64,000 nt of DNA from Gigaspora rosea (GCA_003550325.1 QKWP01001118.1:41594-105593); one strand, 5' to 3'. Numbered from the stretch's first letter, positions 1-12,759 are shown. Program-made: numbers and translations. The notes: generated by a model not told the origin, from the letters alone.

Positions 1-142
1 TTGTCAGTGATCTATCAATTTGAAACAAATCGCAATAATCAAATCATGTATTATTCGTATTTTTTGAAGGTTGATTTTTGACATAGTTGCTCTTTGTATT
101 GTTATTTTATAATACTGAACAAAAATAATCAATATTGAATCG
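1..142. other. AT-rich DNA, no gene recognised
   Basis: AT-rich stretch before the tandem repeats that precede the Tnp2 relic. No open frame or repeat boundary can be supported here. Confidence 0.5.
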
Positions 143-309
143 TATAAAAATCATCAATTTTGTTTAGAAAAATTATATAAAAATCATCAATTTTGTTTAG
201 AAAAATTGTATAAAAATTATTAATTTTCGTTTAGAAAAATTGTATAAAAATCATCAATTTTCGTTTAGAAAAAATTGTATAAAAATCATTAATTTCCATT
301 TAGAAAAAG
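143..309. repeat. Tandem repeat, about 34-bp unit, five copies
   Basis: Five consecutive copies of a unit beginning TATAAAAATCATCAATTTT and ending GTTTAGAAAAATTG, differing by a few substitutions and one extra A. The array sits directly upstream of the first Tnp2-type coding sequence. It could be a subterminal repeat of that element, which is common in CACTA-type transposons, but no matching array was seen at the other side. Confidence 0.85.
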
Positions 310-319
310 CTATTGTCTT

Positions 320-3300
320 TTGCAAATTCCATCTTTATTAATTATTAAAATATCATCAAGAAAACGATCGCTTTCATCTTTATTAAATAAAGAAGGTGTA
401 TCAAAACCACCACGAAAAAATACAAAACAAAGAAGAAAGGTTATATGTAATTGTGATAAGTACAATGGATCGCTTGTTGATTATAGAACGAAGGTTGCTC
501 ATGAAAGTAGGATACAACAACCACCCAAAAGACAAAGTTCAGCATTATCGTCACAAGAACAAGAAGAAATAGGTGGTCCAAGTTCTTCACAAGATTTAAT
601 GAAGAAATTGAAGAAATTGAAGAAGTTATTGACACTCCAGTATCTGATGTGAACGAATATATTTTTAAGCCCAGAGTCAGAAATCCGGCGTTAAATAGGG
701 TTATGTCTTTTAATGTTGATTACGAACATTCGGCAGGTGAAGAGTTTGGTTCAAATTCAGCAGGTGAAGAGTTTGGTTCATATTCGGCAGCTGAAGATGA
801 GTTTGATGAAACACTCGATGTGTATACCGAAGATGACAACTTTTCTGAAACTAGCACTGAATCTGATGAAAGTTCTGATAATAGCGATAATGTTTTTGAA
901 GTCTATTCTGCCTCCGATTTTGAAATGCCACGAGAACCCAAAAATGTACATAACGACAATTGATTTACATAGATACTTTTATGGATCATGAACTTCAAAA
1001 TACAGTATAATATATCAGAAGGTGCAATTGAAGCACTTCTAAAGTTTATGAAGTTAGTACTAATTGTAGTTGGAGGTATTGAATTTAACAACTTTCCTAC
1101 ATCCAAGTATAAAGTGAACAAAGCACTTGGATTGTCTGACGAATTTATTAGTTTTGTGTTATGTCCTAAATGTCATAAACTATACAAGGAGGAAGAAGTG
1201 ATAAAGTTTAAGCATAATAACCAGGTGTCGATTATGAGTTGTACCCATATAGAATTTCCTAATTCGAAAATTAGAAAAAACAAGATTTGCGGCACCAATT
1301 TATCAACGCAATCTAAGTTGTTAGATGGAAAGATCGTAAATCGACCAGAGTTGATTTTTCCTTACAGCCCAATTAGACACCAATTGGATAACATGTACCA
1401 GCGTCCAGGTTTTGAGAATAGTCTTCGGCATTGGGTAAATCGTTCAAGCTTCGATGATATTTTATGCGATATTTATGATGGTGAAATTTGGAAAACCTTT
1501 AAAGATGAACCATTCGGCGAAGATTCGGCAAAGATTCGGCGATATTTTTCTGTAATGAAAAGGCGGATTCATATTTGGGATTGATAGTAAACCTTGATTG
1601 GTTTCAACCATTCGATGGTGTATCGCATAGTACTGGTGTATTATATGCATCCATTGCGAATCTGCCACGAGACATTCGATTTAAGCGTGAAAATATGTTA
1701 GTTTTAGGCATATTACCTGGGCTGGATGAAGTGAGTTTGCATAAAATAAACCATTATCTTTCCTCAGTTGTTGACGAATTTGAGTCCCTTTGGCGTGGTG
1801 TGGCACTAAATTCAACAGCCAAGTTTTCAGAAAGAAGAACGATTTGTGCTACTTTGATACTAATTTCATGTGATATTCCAGCTGCTCGAAAGTTATGTGG
1901 GTATATATCGGCATTAGTATCATATCATCATTGTGAGAAAAGTGCTAATTACGTTAACAGACATTTTAATTTCGGCGGTATGCAAAATATGGATGAATGG
2001 TTCATTCAAAAAGATTTAGCAGTACATCAGAAAAAGGCTCTTGAATAGAGACATTGTAGTTTTGATGCTGAAGAAACTGTTTTGTTAAAGACAATAAAGT
2101 TCGATGGTCAGAATTACTTCGTCTAAATTATTTAATCCTATTCATCATATTATTGTTGATCCTATGCATTGCCTTTTTTTGGGCATTGCTAAGTGGATTG
2201 TTAAGCGAATATAGATCGACAAAGGCATATTGACCCAAAATATGCTTACACAAATTCAATCTAAGGTGAATAGGATCCAAGTTCCATCAGATATCGGCTG
2301 AATTCCAGGGAATATGAGCAGTAGAGATGGATTTTCGAATTTTACAGCTGATCAGTGGCGAAATTTTTACAATTTATGCTACTGTTGTTCTCTGGGAACA
2401 CCTTTCGAATGATGATCAGCAAATTTTAACACAATTTGTAAAAATTTGCCAGATCTTAGTATCCAGAATAATGGAGCGCGACCTAATGAATGAAGCTCAC
2501 GAAAGGTTGATCAATTTGATAAACTTATAGAAAGAAAATATGGGCCTGAAAAAATTACTCCTAATCGACATCTTTCGCTAAATTTATGTGAATGTGCACA
2601 GGATTATGGTCCACTATATTCCTTTTGGTGTTTTTCATTCGAAAGGATGAAAGGGTCCTTGCCGAATAGCAATCGAAAAATAGAACCTGAATTAATGCGA
2701 AGACTAATGAATGATAGTTGCATTGTTAGCTTAACAGTGCATCTGAAGTAGAAGGACTGGAATTGTTGCCAAATTGATCAGAAGTAGGGTCACTTTCTGA
2801 TGCAAATTAGTTTTCTTCTGATAAAATGTGTAGGTTTTTATTTAATACATATAATATTCAAGAATCAGTTATTACTAGTTCAGAACAATTTCCTGGCGAG
2901 TTATTACCACCTCAATGGCAAAAGTTAATAATTCCTGCTGATTTATTGGACTTGCTAGTAGAATATTATACTGCGACTTATGAAAATTTAAGTTTTAGAA
3001 AACCTTTTGCTGACAATCTTGATGACTCAATTATTATTCTTAACCGGGCGGACCAATATGGAAGATGCAGAATGGGATCAGAAATACTGTATTTGGTTCT
3101 GACATGTCTTCTTAGTATGTAAAAAGTTCGTTTGTTTTGACCCGGTTTGTGAATCAAGATGGAAGTATTGATTTGTATCCCGGACAAGTCCAATATTTCA
3201 TTAATCATTCAGTAAATCTGCCGAATGGGTTTATTAAACACAAATTGGCATACATCAAATGGTATAAGCCTGTAGGTTCAGCGGCAACTCGATTTCATTT

Positions 3301-3496
3301 TAGCAGCAATGATGATGCCGAAACATGTAATGTCGAACTTTGGGACACTCAATTTTATCCGATTCGTCGTGAATGAATTATTCTAGTACATAAAATTTTT
3401 AGTAGATTTATACCATTCAAGTATAAAATATCAGATAGACAAAATTCTCGAGAATATTTAGTTGTAATTCCTTTAAATCATAAATTTAATATTTAA
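320..3496 (+). pseudogene. Tnp2-type (CACTA/Plavaka-like) transposase relic
   Basis: Broken transposase of the Tnp2 (PF02992-like) group, which cuts and pastes CACTA-superfamily DNA transposons. The N-terminal part has a C-x-C motif followed by DYRTKVAHE (about 460-500), as seen in fungal Plavaka-type proteins. A Cys pair CPKCHKLY follows near 1160. The core GLIVNLDWFQPFDGVSHSTG starts near 1577 and continues through ISCDIPAARKLCGYISALVS (1860s) to DPMHCLFLGIAKWIVKR (about 2160-2205). The C-terminal part reads VQYFINHSVNLPNGF and CNVELWDTQFYP (3190-3370) and ends EYLVVIPLNHKFNI with a TAA at 3494. The frame changes at least six times and stops interrupt it, so no functional protein is possible. 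The gene assignment is firm; the superfamily subgroup is inferred from memory of fungal Tnp2 proteins. Confidence 0.85.
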
Positions 3497-4023
3497 TATA
3501 TTTAATCTAAATTTAGTAATTAATAATGCGATTTTTAAACTATTTTTACCGATTTTTTAATTACATTGACTTATATTGTTTACAATTGATTGCAATCATT
3601 CAAGTTCATATTAATAAAATCATATCAATATCCATCTTATTTAAAAATTTCTTTGATATATGCAAATTATATGTTTTATTTGACGAAACTTATACGAATT
3701 GTTAAAATAGCCGAAAATTATACAATTAATATAATTTATAAAAACGATAAGATTCGGCTGCTGATTTTTTCTATTTTTGCTGATTTTTGCTGATTTTTAT
3801 TTATAAAAATCGGTAAACAACTGGATATTATACCAAATTTGCTTTTTAAACATTTGGTTATAGCCGAATGTTAATTGATTTCTCTCTTTTACTGCCGATT
3901 TGTATACGAACCTTGTAGTGCCAAATTTTGATATTTCGACTAGTGATACTAACACTCTTGCCATAAAATTCTATCTTTATGCGCTTTGTTTATTTACAAA
4001 ATTTTAATTTCCTTTTTTACATG
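3497..4023. other. Downstream of Tnp2 relic, no gene
   Basis: AT-rich sequence with several GATTCGGC/GCCGAAT words and GCTGATTTTT repeats near 3750-3800, possibly the decayed 3' end of the Tnp2 element. No clear terminal inverted repeat could be fixed. Confidence 0.4.
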
Positions 4024-4230
4024 TTCGGAATCTATGTCGGGTTGATTCAGAATTGACGAAAATAAACGCATGCACAAATTTTGACTATTCCAGATCAACC
4101 CAATTACCGATATTTACAACCGGTATTCCAGATCAACCCAATTACCGATATTCACGACCGGTATTCCAGATCAACCCGATATAAATTGACATAAATAACT
4201 ACCGGTATTCTGGATCAACCCGACATATAT
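4024..4230. repeat. Tandem 38-bp repeats with an inverted flank
   Basis: From 4086 the unit TATTCCAGATCAACCCAATT...ACAACCGG is present twice at a 38-bp period, followed by two diverged copies ending at GACATATA (4230). The segment 4024-4050 (TTCGGAATCTATGTCGGG) is an inverted match to the last unit. The same word occurs inverted near 45600 (GACATAGAATCCGAAC), so this is part of a dispersed repeat family. Confidence 0.75.
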
Positions 4231-4501
4231 TTGAATGTGCGAAAGAAAGCATGGGGGACATTCGATTCTGATGATTTATGGATCTATATTACACGAGTAT
4301 TTATATTGCATAGACTAGTAAAACCAGAACTTTGCGTATAAGCAAACTTATGAAAAAACTTGTATCGGTGCACTATTCCACTAATTGAATAACTTCATAG
4401 CGAATGTCTCTATAGAAAATCATGTTGCATCATATTGCATTATGCCGTAATGAGGAGGTCTGTAATCAATAGAAATATTATATACAGACAATAACAACGC
4501 T

Positions 4502-4676
4502 TACCGTAAATTACTGTGGAAAATACCCACTTGATTGGTACCCCCTTTGATTTAGACCAGGTCTATTTCAAGTTATTGCAATTTTATTAGCTGATTTGTA
4601 GAAAAAACCGTATAAACCTGTTTTGCTATTTTTAGTTTATAACACACCCGGGTATTTTACATAGTAATTTACGGTA
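4502..4676. mobile_element. MITE, TIR TACCGTAAATTACT
   Basis: About 175 bp bounded by inverted ends TACCGTAAATTACTGT and the complement of ACATAGTAATTTACGGTA, extending about 33 bp inward (GAAAATACCCAC against GTAAAATACCCGGG). The outermost TA at each end could be a TA target duplication as in Tc1/mariner-type elements. No coding capacity. A related element is at 48884-49098 and a foldback at 17144-17199. Confidence 0.8.
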
Positions 4677-5676
4677 GTAGAAGTTCAGTGATGTTCTAAC
4701 TTGCCAGAATGTTTTTTTTTCTAGATCCTTTTTTAAATTCGAAAGTAGTTGAAGTTTAAGACATGTTGAACAAACCATAGCCAACGTAAAAGAAAGAAAA
4801 TTACTATGTTATATTTATTCTACGATTCTTATTATCACGAAGTTTCTTTTTTTTTAGTCCAGGTAATGCTTTGCTTAATTATTTAAGCTACAACAGTTAT
4901 TTGCAATTGTTTCTTTTGTTGTTTTTTCTTCAATATATTTGATTTCGTGAGTTTTTTTTGTTTAGTCGTCCAATTCACTGACTATTATTATCGTTTTATA
5001 TTTAGGCCTCTTTGCTAAAACCAAGATGTTAAGTAGAAATAGGAATTCGATTATTGTATTAAAAACTTCTAAAATTAAAGATTGATTTTTTTAGTCAAAT
5101 ATGTCACTTACTACTAAGCCAAAACTACAAAACTATATTTAAAATGTTGACTGGCCTGCATATAAGTCTATATTATTTTATTATGTGTATATTACTTAAT
5201 AGTATGTATAAGTATTTCGATAGTCTATTTAATAAAAATTTTTATTATTAAAGATCATTTAACAACTAGAATAACGAGGTTTAGGTGTGTAGACTTGATT
5301 GATTTGCTAGTGATTGTAATGTGCACACTAAAATAACGTTATTTAGAGTGTTGTCGTGTTAGCTAGTACCCGGATATAAAAGGTTTCTTCAAAATTCTTA
5401 GAATTCGAGAATATTCACCACGTTCAATGATTGTCTAATCAATAGTGTGTCATGTGCATTGGGAGGTTACTGCTGATTGGCTGATTTCCACATGATAAAC
5501 CTGATCTTTTCCAAAATTTGAGAAAGTCCCCCATGCTGCGAAAGAAGAAAAAAGAAAAAAGCCAATGAAACCTTATAATGAAATATCATTTTTTTGAAGC
5601 AATTTAAGGTTTAGTGTATCTAAAGATCATTATATAGAAGCTTGTTGTTTAATTATTGGCTGAATCGGTTGCCAAT
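4677..5676. other. No gene recognised
   Basis: AT-rich intergenic DNA with poly-T runs. I see no convincing coding frame, TIR pair or tandem array. Confidence 0.5.
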
Positions 5677-5791
5677 GTTTCATCAATCGTTAGAGGCTTC
5701 GTCAAGGTTTCGTCAATACGTCATAGGTTTCGTCAATTCGTCATAGGTTTCGTTAATCGTTGGGGTTTCACCAATCATCAAGATTTCGTCA
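5677..5791. repeat. Degenerate GTTTCGTCAAT tandem repeats
   Basis: Irregular tandem repeats of GGTTTCGTCAATNCGTCATA, about 20 bp per unit, with two near-perfect units at 5706-5745 and more diverged ones on each side (TTTCATCAATCG, TTTCGTTAATCG, TTTCACCAATCA). Confidence 0.75.
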
Positions 5792-6126
5792 TGATGAAAC
5801 TATGATGACATCATTCATCATCGCAAAAATAATTTCGTCAGGCATCATTATTTTCCACATGCATGACATGCATGACCAACTTCTTTTAGATATCAAATGT
5901 GATAATATTCCTTGTAGCTATATGCTCGATAAATATTACGTTGTAACGGTGGACTTTATAGAATGACTTTTTCAAATTAAAAAAGGATCATATTCGAATT
6001 ATTTGAAACCCTGAATTCGATGATTTTTTATATTTTATTTCTTTATTCTTTATAATTTTACAAAAGTTTGATCACATCATTTTATCATATGAAATTCAGG
6101 TGAGAAAAAAAGTTAGTCACATTAAG
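5792..6126. other. No gene recognised
   Basis: Includes a 68-codon open frame at 5760-5966 that overlaps the tandem repeats and shows no recognisable domain. I do not call it. Confidence 0.4.
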
Positions 6127-6332
6127 AGTGGCTATGTTTAGAGCTGTGAAAGGAGAAGTATTATATCTTTTTCTAGTAAGATGATACAAGTCAGCAGATT
6201 CTTCAAAATTTTTAAATGCTTCATATTTCCATTTTGATTTAAATTCTTATTCTAATTTTCTTTTCAGCGGGAATTCAAATGTTTACTTTGGACTTTCACA
6301 TTTATCAGCACAGCGTTTACATAGCCCCACCT
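6127..6332. mobile_element. Possible short TIR element
   Basis: GTGGCTATGTTTAGAGCTGTG near 6128 faces CACAGCGTTTACATAGCCCCAC near 6310-6330 as imperfect inverted ends about 200 bp apart. No target duplication was identified, so the call is tentative. Confidence 0.4.
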
Positions 6333-7022
6333 GATTTATCTTTATGATTTCTTCGTTTTCAGAATTTCAACGTAACAAATGAGATTCCTGCAGTTTGTCA
6401 GGACATTCTTATCTAAATCAATTACCCGAGTAACTTATTTATAACGTAAATTACTGTAAAAGCCATTCCTGATTTCAAAAGAAAGTCTATGTTAACTGAC
6501 AATCAAAATGATCAGTAATGCCAGAAAATTCACTTAGAAATGAGGATTTCGTTATTTAATATCTGTGTTTCTAAGTAACGAATATGAAAAAATACAGTAG
6601 TTGAATAAAAAGAATGATCAAGGTGTGTTTAATGTGAATTTAAACTTTAAAAAACTTTAAGCTGTTGACCTATCATATACTTTAACAATTCTAATACATA
6701 TATTACACTAGTATTGTGTAGAAATTATTAAGTAGATATAATATGGTTTTAGTATAGATAAAAATGTGTAGTATTAAATGTGACAGATTAAAATGAAATA
6801 TGTGTAGTATAAAAAATGACATGCCATCGAAAAATAAATTTATTGGGGCGCATTTTTTATGGTTAGGGGTTAAAGGTTAGTTTTGGAGTAGAGGTTATAT
6901 TAAACAAGTATAAGTAGGTTTTGGAAGATTAAATAGGAACCCGCATTTCATTTTAATCTAATTTCTTATGGCCTGCGACATTAAATACTGAAATAGACTG
7001 AAGATTGTGACGTGATAATTGA
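6333..7022. other. No gene recognised
   Basis: AT-rich DNA. A single copy of the ACGTAAATTACTGT word at 6443 resembles the end of the 4502-4676 MITE, but no partner end was seen. Confidence 0.4.
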
Positions 7023-7312
7023 CATATTGGCTGATTTTGATTTTGGACCTTTTTTTGGATAAAAAGTTGCACGAAACCATTGCTCTTAAACAACCTTGAA
7101 AAAGTGACAAATGAAGCACTTACACAATTAGTAAAAGAGTTTTTTTAGCACCTAGAAAGATAAAAAACAAAAAAATTTAATAAACAGTTTATGTTAAGAA
7201 TTAAAAGAAGTACTTATACATAGTCGTGTGGTTTAGGATAAGTTGTTCATTGTTTGTTTAGTTTGGTAACTATCAATAGTAAATTCTGAAGCCAAATTTC
7301 AAAAGATGTCCT
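7023..7312. repeat. Dispersed repeat family copy 1
   Basis: Starts CATATTGGCTGATTTTG and shares ACAAATGAAGCACTTAC, AAAAGAGTTTTTTTAGCACC and TTAGGATAAGTTG with 20212-20510 and 49682-49890. It is probably the left part of the TIR element seen complete at 20212-20701, cut short at its right side by the next element (7315). Confidence 0.7.
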
Positions 7313-7314
7313 TT

Positions 7315-7961
7315 CCCTATAAAAAAGTGGTCCGGGATGTGGTACGCGTTGTGTCTGGAATCCACGGAATGGCACAGTTGGAGTGGTACATATAGATCTG
7401 TTGACGGAATATCACGGTAAAAAGTGGTACGGGGAGGTGGCACGTTATGACACATCATACGTAATAGCACTTTCATTTCACGGAATGATACGTGTTGAAG
7501 GTGGTACGTGTTGGCTCATTTCACGAAGAGCGAAAGATCAATATACTATTTTTTTTAAAAAAAATTGCGATATCTCATAATTTCACTAATGAAACTGCTC
7601 TGGGTGTCTTAACAAAAAAAATTCCTTGCAAAATTTTGATACATGAGCAGTTGTTAAGTTTGTTTATATTGTATTGATTGTTGATGTAAATTTATGTAAT
7701 CTACTTGTATGTATATTTTTTTTTATCACATGTTAATTCATGTTAATTACCTGGCCAAATCTTGTGCTATTTGGACAAGTAAAGTGTTGCAAAACCTGAG
7801 TCATTAACGGTCCATTTGGTATGAGCATACGGTCCACCACTTGCCAAAAATCCGTGCTAATCCAAGCCTCCTACGTACCAAATATGGGTTTAATCTGTGC
7901 CACCAAAACCCGTGCCTTTACTCCCCAACCCGTACCTTTACGGTCCATTTTTCTTATAGGG
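7315..7961. mobile_element. TIR element, CCCTATAA ends, GGCACG-rich (copy 1)
   Basis: A 647-bp element bounded by CCCTATAAAAAAGTGG and its inverted partner CCATTTTTCTTATAGGG. The arms are rich in GGCACGG / GTGGTACG words arranged in opposite senses, around a core reading TCATAATTTCACTAATGAA. A second copy is at 42327-42950 with the same ends and core. The short open frames at 7273-7476 and 7383-7580 lie within it and are not conserved as protein, so it looks non-autonomous. No clear target duplication. Confidence 0.8.
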
Positions 7962-8190
7962 CTTTAGAAAGAAATAATAAAATATATTCTCTATTCGAAG
8001 ATATAATTAAATATAATTAAATAAAGGATAATTAATTAGGAATAGTATGTACATTTCGCTAGTAAAGTTTCGTCTGCATAATATGAATTTGTTCTTATAC
8101 TTATTTTGCACGTAATAGCAGGCCGGGCATTAATTCTGATTTTTACCTTTTTAAAAAAAATTAACAATATTACCAGACATATTGCCTTGT

Positions 8191-8505
8191 GTAGTGTTCC
8201 GCAAAAGATCCGGGTCCGGGTCCAGTCCGGTCCGTATACCAGACCAAATCCAGATCTTTATTAAGATCCACCCGGTCTGGTCTGAAAAATAAGCTAGCTT
8301 TCTGTTTGATCAAAAATGTTCATAACGTAGCTAAAAAAAGTGACATAAAAAGACGAGCAGAGTCATCAAAGAGATATGGAGGGCAATATTTTTTCTAGAG
8401 AGGTTTTTTTTAGAGACGGACCGGATCCGGATCCATAACTTGGATTCCGGACCGGACCCGAATCTTTAAAAATACCCACCCAGTCCGGTTTATACGGAAC
8501 ACTAC
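8191..8505. mobile_element. MITE, GTAGTGTTCCG ends, hAT-like
   Basis: A 315-bp element with 11-bp inverted ends GTAGTGTTCCG / CGGAACACTAC and GC-rich arms (ATCCGGGTCCGGGTCC on the left, GGACCGGACCCG on the right). Flanks GCCTTGTG and CCCGTGTG agree at 6 of 8 positions, weakly suggesting an 8-bp target duplication of the hAT kind. No coding sequence. Confidence 0.75.
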
Positions 8506-8799
8506 CCGTGTGCGTCCCAAAATACTGTATCTCATACCTACCTTATATAACATAATGCTCAAAGCAGGCCCATATAAAAAGATTAGCAGTCATTCTGCTG
8601 CGTATATTTGCTGAGTGGCTTTGAAAAAAACACAAGTATAGAGACAAAGTAACTAAAAGACTCACAAACACTAAAAACAAGGGTGGCTGCCCTTATTGCA
8701 AGAAAATGCAAGTTACATCACCTAGAAGATATAGGTAAAAAAACCAGAATGGAATATGATACTAGTTAAAAAAATAAAGAAAACAGTCTTGAAATACAA

Positions 8800-9720
8800 G
8801 TTTTGACTTACATGAATAGATGCACTTCTTCCTATACAGAAACCTCCAACATATCAGCCTCTATGGCAACAGACTGGCTTGGCTTATTAGAACAAGAAAC
8901 TTTGGCAAAAGACACATATGCCTTAGATGAAAACTCAGACCACTTATTCAACATTCTCCCCAGGTTAATATTAACAACCGTGCTTTGATCTTTGATGTTC
9001 AACAGCTAAAAAACATCTTCACAAATGAAATTGTCACTGCACTATACGTTAAATTGGGCTCAGATATTATTGGAGCCAAGGCTCATTTTTTTAAAGACAC
9101 TTGTCACTACCTCAAAATAGTATTTGTAAATGATCAAAAGATAAAAAAAAGATTCAAAAGAATGGATTACAATTTTTTAACAAACCTTATTTAGCTTTAT
9201 ATTATCTAGAACTAATCAATATACTCTATTAATAAAAACTCAGAGGAGTTCTAATAACAGATGCAGTGTTAGTTATAACAAATAAGAAAGAATTCAAAAG
9301 CATTGGTTCTATAATGGCAATTATATGAAGGCCCCATTAATCAGATTAATAAGTTGTTATTTTGATACAATGGAAGAGTCAGATCTTATAAAAGAATTCC
9401 AAGGTTTGTGAATATATTAGAGCAAAAAGTAGTTACAGAAGGAAAAGAATCTCCAAAGTTTGTTATTTTTGTAATGCTGTAGATCATCAAAAAAGGGACT
9501 ATGAACAACTAAAGTAGGCTAATAGATTGTATTAACAGTGTTACTAACCAGTTGGGAGATATCAGACCCACTGGTAGAGCTATCAGGATAGTAAACGATA
9601 TTTATGAGTTAACAGCAGAGAAATCCAAAGAGAGAATTACAAAAGAGTTAGGGTGCTTTGGCATAAAAGGAGTTGAATTGGGTGTAAGGATTAAAAAGGG
9701 ATGAATTGGTATATAATTAA
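8800..9720 (+). pseudogene. LINE ORF1-like relic with zinc-knuckle remnant
   Basis: Two open stretches in different frames (8803-8988 and 8985-9194) join into one product. The second contains IVTALYVKLGSDIIGAKAHF and LKIVFVNDQKIKKRF, resembling the RNA-binding ORF1-like proteins of Glomeromycotina LINEs. Near 9460 the translation CYFCNAVDHQKRDY looks like a CCHC zinc knuckle (C-x2-C-x4-H-x4-C) whose last Cys is now Tyr. Further decayed coding text (GDIRPTGRAIRIVNDIYE) runs to about 9700. It lies upstream of reverse-transcriptase fragments at 11780-12310, consistent with one decayed LINE. The ORF1 identity is an inference from order and the zinc motif. Confidence 0.5.
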
Positions 9721-11700
9721 ATAGAGGGTTATCTAACGATATTAATCGTTAGTTAGCAGAAACAATCAAACAATACAGCAGTTGATTAAATTTATTTATC
9801 TATAGTCTTAAACATATTATCAGTAAAACAATCAAATATTGGAGTATCAATATATATGTATCAGCAGCAGTGTCAAATAATCAAATAATAAATAAAACAA
9901 TTAAACAAACAGCAGCGTAATGCTAGCAAGCAGTATTGAGAATTTGATAATAAAATAATGGGATATAAGTTGCCTTCGACTTTGAAATACCTACTAACTT
10001 ATATAGGGTCAAGGTTTTATTAAACAAAGGTTCAGATCGAAGTCTGAAGTCTGTATTGAAGGTAGAATTTGAGCCTTTAAATACATGTTTTCAGATACAT
10101 AAATTGATTATAGTACTCTATTCAAGAAAACTTTTACCCGAGTTCAACTTATTTTCAGAATTATTCGATTCTTTTCAACATCAATCCTTTTATTAATCAT
10201 ATTAATTTCAACTACACCTTTGCCTTATTTAAAAGTTCTGTCCATGAAAAAGAATTTTTGAAATGTATCAGCAGATTCCTGAAAATATTTGAATGCTTTG
10301 GGGCATCCAAGATAGGCTAAATAATCAAGTGTTGCCATGAGACACATACTGAAGACTTCTTATTCAAGCACATTGGTGTAAACGGAGGCTGGAATAGTAA
10401 CAGTTGACCCATCTTCTGATCAATTATCATATCTATAAAAGACTTCAATCCAATCTTTAGTATAATGTCCCAATATAGTAATAAGAAATGATATGTATAT
10501 GTATAACAAAATAGGAATAACAGATAAATATATATAGTAACAAATAAAGAAATGATAAAGATATTTGTATGTCAATTGGTTATTGATTAAAGCGATGATT
10601 GGAGTTTATGGTTCAAGAGTTCAGAGTGATCAATATAATTTAATCACAGGATACTGATATAGCTTTTGGGAAAGAAAATTTTTAATTTTTCAAGTGTAAC
10701 AACAGTATAAAGAATTTAAAGAAAGTAGAAAAATAAATTTGCCTCAATAGTGTCCACAGACAATATACAAACTTTGAATACCAACAAGCAGAATAAGAGG
10801 CCTCAATATCCAGTTTACAAAATTTAACAGTAAGAGATCAAAATGTAACTATAGTAAAAGCTAGTCATACTGTAGAACTAGAGATTGTACAAACCAGAAC
10901 ATATAATAAAAATACAAAGCCAATTTAGTAATCTACTTCTAAAGTTACTATATCTAAAGAATCCTGTTTAGTTACAGAAATTCTTTATTGAATAAGAAAA
11001 AGCATATTCTACTTTTTACCCTTACAAGTAAAAATAATCAATCATATGAATGCAAAATTCCTAGTAGAAAAACATCAACAGTTATTATTGATTGATTTAT
11101 TGAAGTCAAAGGCTTCAAAAAATAAGAACAAAGTAGATTTAGGAGTAAGAAAGCATAACTCTAAACCCTATACCTATGACCAATAAGCATATTATCTAAA
11201 TCATGATATTACTACAAGGGAAGTTTACTTTGCTAGCAACTGGATCAGGAACTAGATAGGCAGTAAAAGATGAATGCTCTACAAGATACTCTTTAACAGA
11301 TATAAGTATAGAAAAGAATTCTTAGCCACATTCAAAATTAGAGATTCTAAAACTCTATCAGAAAAGATTTATTTAAAATTTTACAATTTATAAGAAATTA
11401 GTATAAACCCTATGTTATGAAGCAAAAATAGACTTGCTGCAGCAAAAAAGATTACAGAAAACCTACCGAAAGGTTCTCAAGCAGATAATAATACACTAAT
11501 AAAAGAGATAAGTATAGAGAAAAATACAAGCACAATAAGGGCTATGTCATTAATCACTGATTATTTTTTATTAGAGGCCTACCCCTTCTCCTTCTTTAAA
11601 ATATATATAGTTAGGTTTCTTATATATAATTTCATTTCTTTTTTGTTGTACAGATATTCAAATAGTATCTGGATCGTTCGGCTGATAGATAATTCGATAG
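9721..11700. other. Decayed interior of the LINE, little recognisable
   Basis: Expected position of endonuclease and early reverse-transcriptase sequence of the surrounding LINE. Every frame is broken by many stops. Short plus-strand pieces (for example FLATFKIRDSKTLSEKIYLK near 11320) have LINE-like composition, but no catalytic motif survives. Some of this may be unrelated inserted DNA. Confidence 0.35.
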
Positions 11701-11759
11701 ATAATTAATAGTCTTCTTACTCTACTCCCCCTAAAAAATCACCTAATTTTGTCACTCCC

Positions 11760-12310
11760 CTAAGTGATTTATTCAATAATAAGGCTCCAGGAACAGATGG
11801 TATAATATAAAGTCTACAAGAATAATGTTTTACTGATTCTCAAAAATCTAAACACAAGTACTATTTTAAACTTTTGGTACAAGAGTATAATTATTCTAAT
11901 CCCAAAAAAATCTGAAGTCCCTAAAGATATTAGTAGCTAGAAACCTATTTTTTTGTTATAGTTAAATAGCTAAAAATATCTGTACAGCTACTATAGATGA
12001 ATACTAGCATGGGTTCATAAAAGAAAAACATATTATTGATGCTGCATTAAATACAAGACTGGCTAGTTTTATCTAATTAATTATTGAAATATGAAGCAGC
12101 TACTAATGCTAAAATGAACAAAATAAATCCAAATTACTTTTATTAACAAATCAGGTAATTAATATAAATTTACCAAAAGAAGATAATTTTTCAAAATTGG
12201 CAGAAAATGTAACTATCAGAATTTTAGGTTTTGAGATTAATAGCATAGGGCAATCAAAAAAAGAACTCTGGGATTGGGTTACTAAAAAAATAAAAAATTA
12301 ATAGAGACTA
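11760..12310 (+). pseudogene. LINE reverse transcriptase relic
   Basis: Fragments of a non-LTR reverse transcriptase in order: LSDLFNNKAPGTDGI (about 11760-11805, the KAPGxDGI motif); SIIILIPKKSEVPKDISS followed by a stop and KPIFLL (11885-11960, the PKK...WRPISLL motif with Trp replaced by a stop); and a stop followed by HGFIKEKHIIDAALNTRL (12005-12060, the QHGFxxGRxIxDA motif with Gln replaced by a stop). Then come ATNAKMN-like text and LAENVTIRILGFEIN (12190-12245). The YxDD catalytic region is not recognisable. The lesions fit C:G to T:A changes. Dead element. Confidence 0.75.
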
Positions 12311-12399
12311 GAGAAGTAGAAGTTTATATTTCAAAAAAAGAATTTTAAAGCAAAGTTTTTGCTTTTTTTAAAGCTTGGTTTAGCTCATATATCCTCTTA

Positions 12400-12759
12400 C
12401 TGTATTTACTCAAAATAACACAAACCTGTATGTTATTCGAGGGGATACATGTTATTTTGAGTATGCGCATGGACATTATTTTGGGGTAAAGGTCTAATTT
12501 CTAAAAAATAGTGCATTATATATATGTGATACATAAAAAACCTGTATTTCTTAATTTTATATATAGCCTTTTTTTGACTAAAAAAATTCATATTTCTGCT
12601 TGTTATTTGAATTTGTTATTTTAGCAGATTATTAATTCAGCATTTGGAGTGTGAGTTATATTGGGACACACATGGGCATTATTTCAAGACAACATGCTAT
12701 TTTAAGAAAATGCTATTTTCGAAATAATGCCCATGTGCGTTTATTTCGTGTAAATACAG
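12400..12759. mobile_element. MITE, CTGTATTTAC ends
   Basis: A 360-bp element with inverted ends CTGTATTTACTCAAAATAAC and the complement of TTATTTCGTGTAAATACAG, preceded and followed by further internal inverted words (GGACATTATTTTGG; CGAAATAATGCCCATG). It contains a second internal hairpin at about 12660-12740. No coding capacity; the open frame at 12651-12839 merely crosses its right end. Confidence 0.75.

Noticed and set aside
441-1121. Minus-strand and alternative-frame open frames over the Tnp2 relic
   Set aside because: Shadows of the plus-strand transposase text, which has recognisable motifs.
7273-7677. Open frames inside the 7315-7961 element
   Set aside because: Created by GC-rich repeat arms; not conserved as protein in the copy at 42327-42950.
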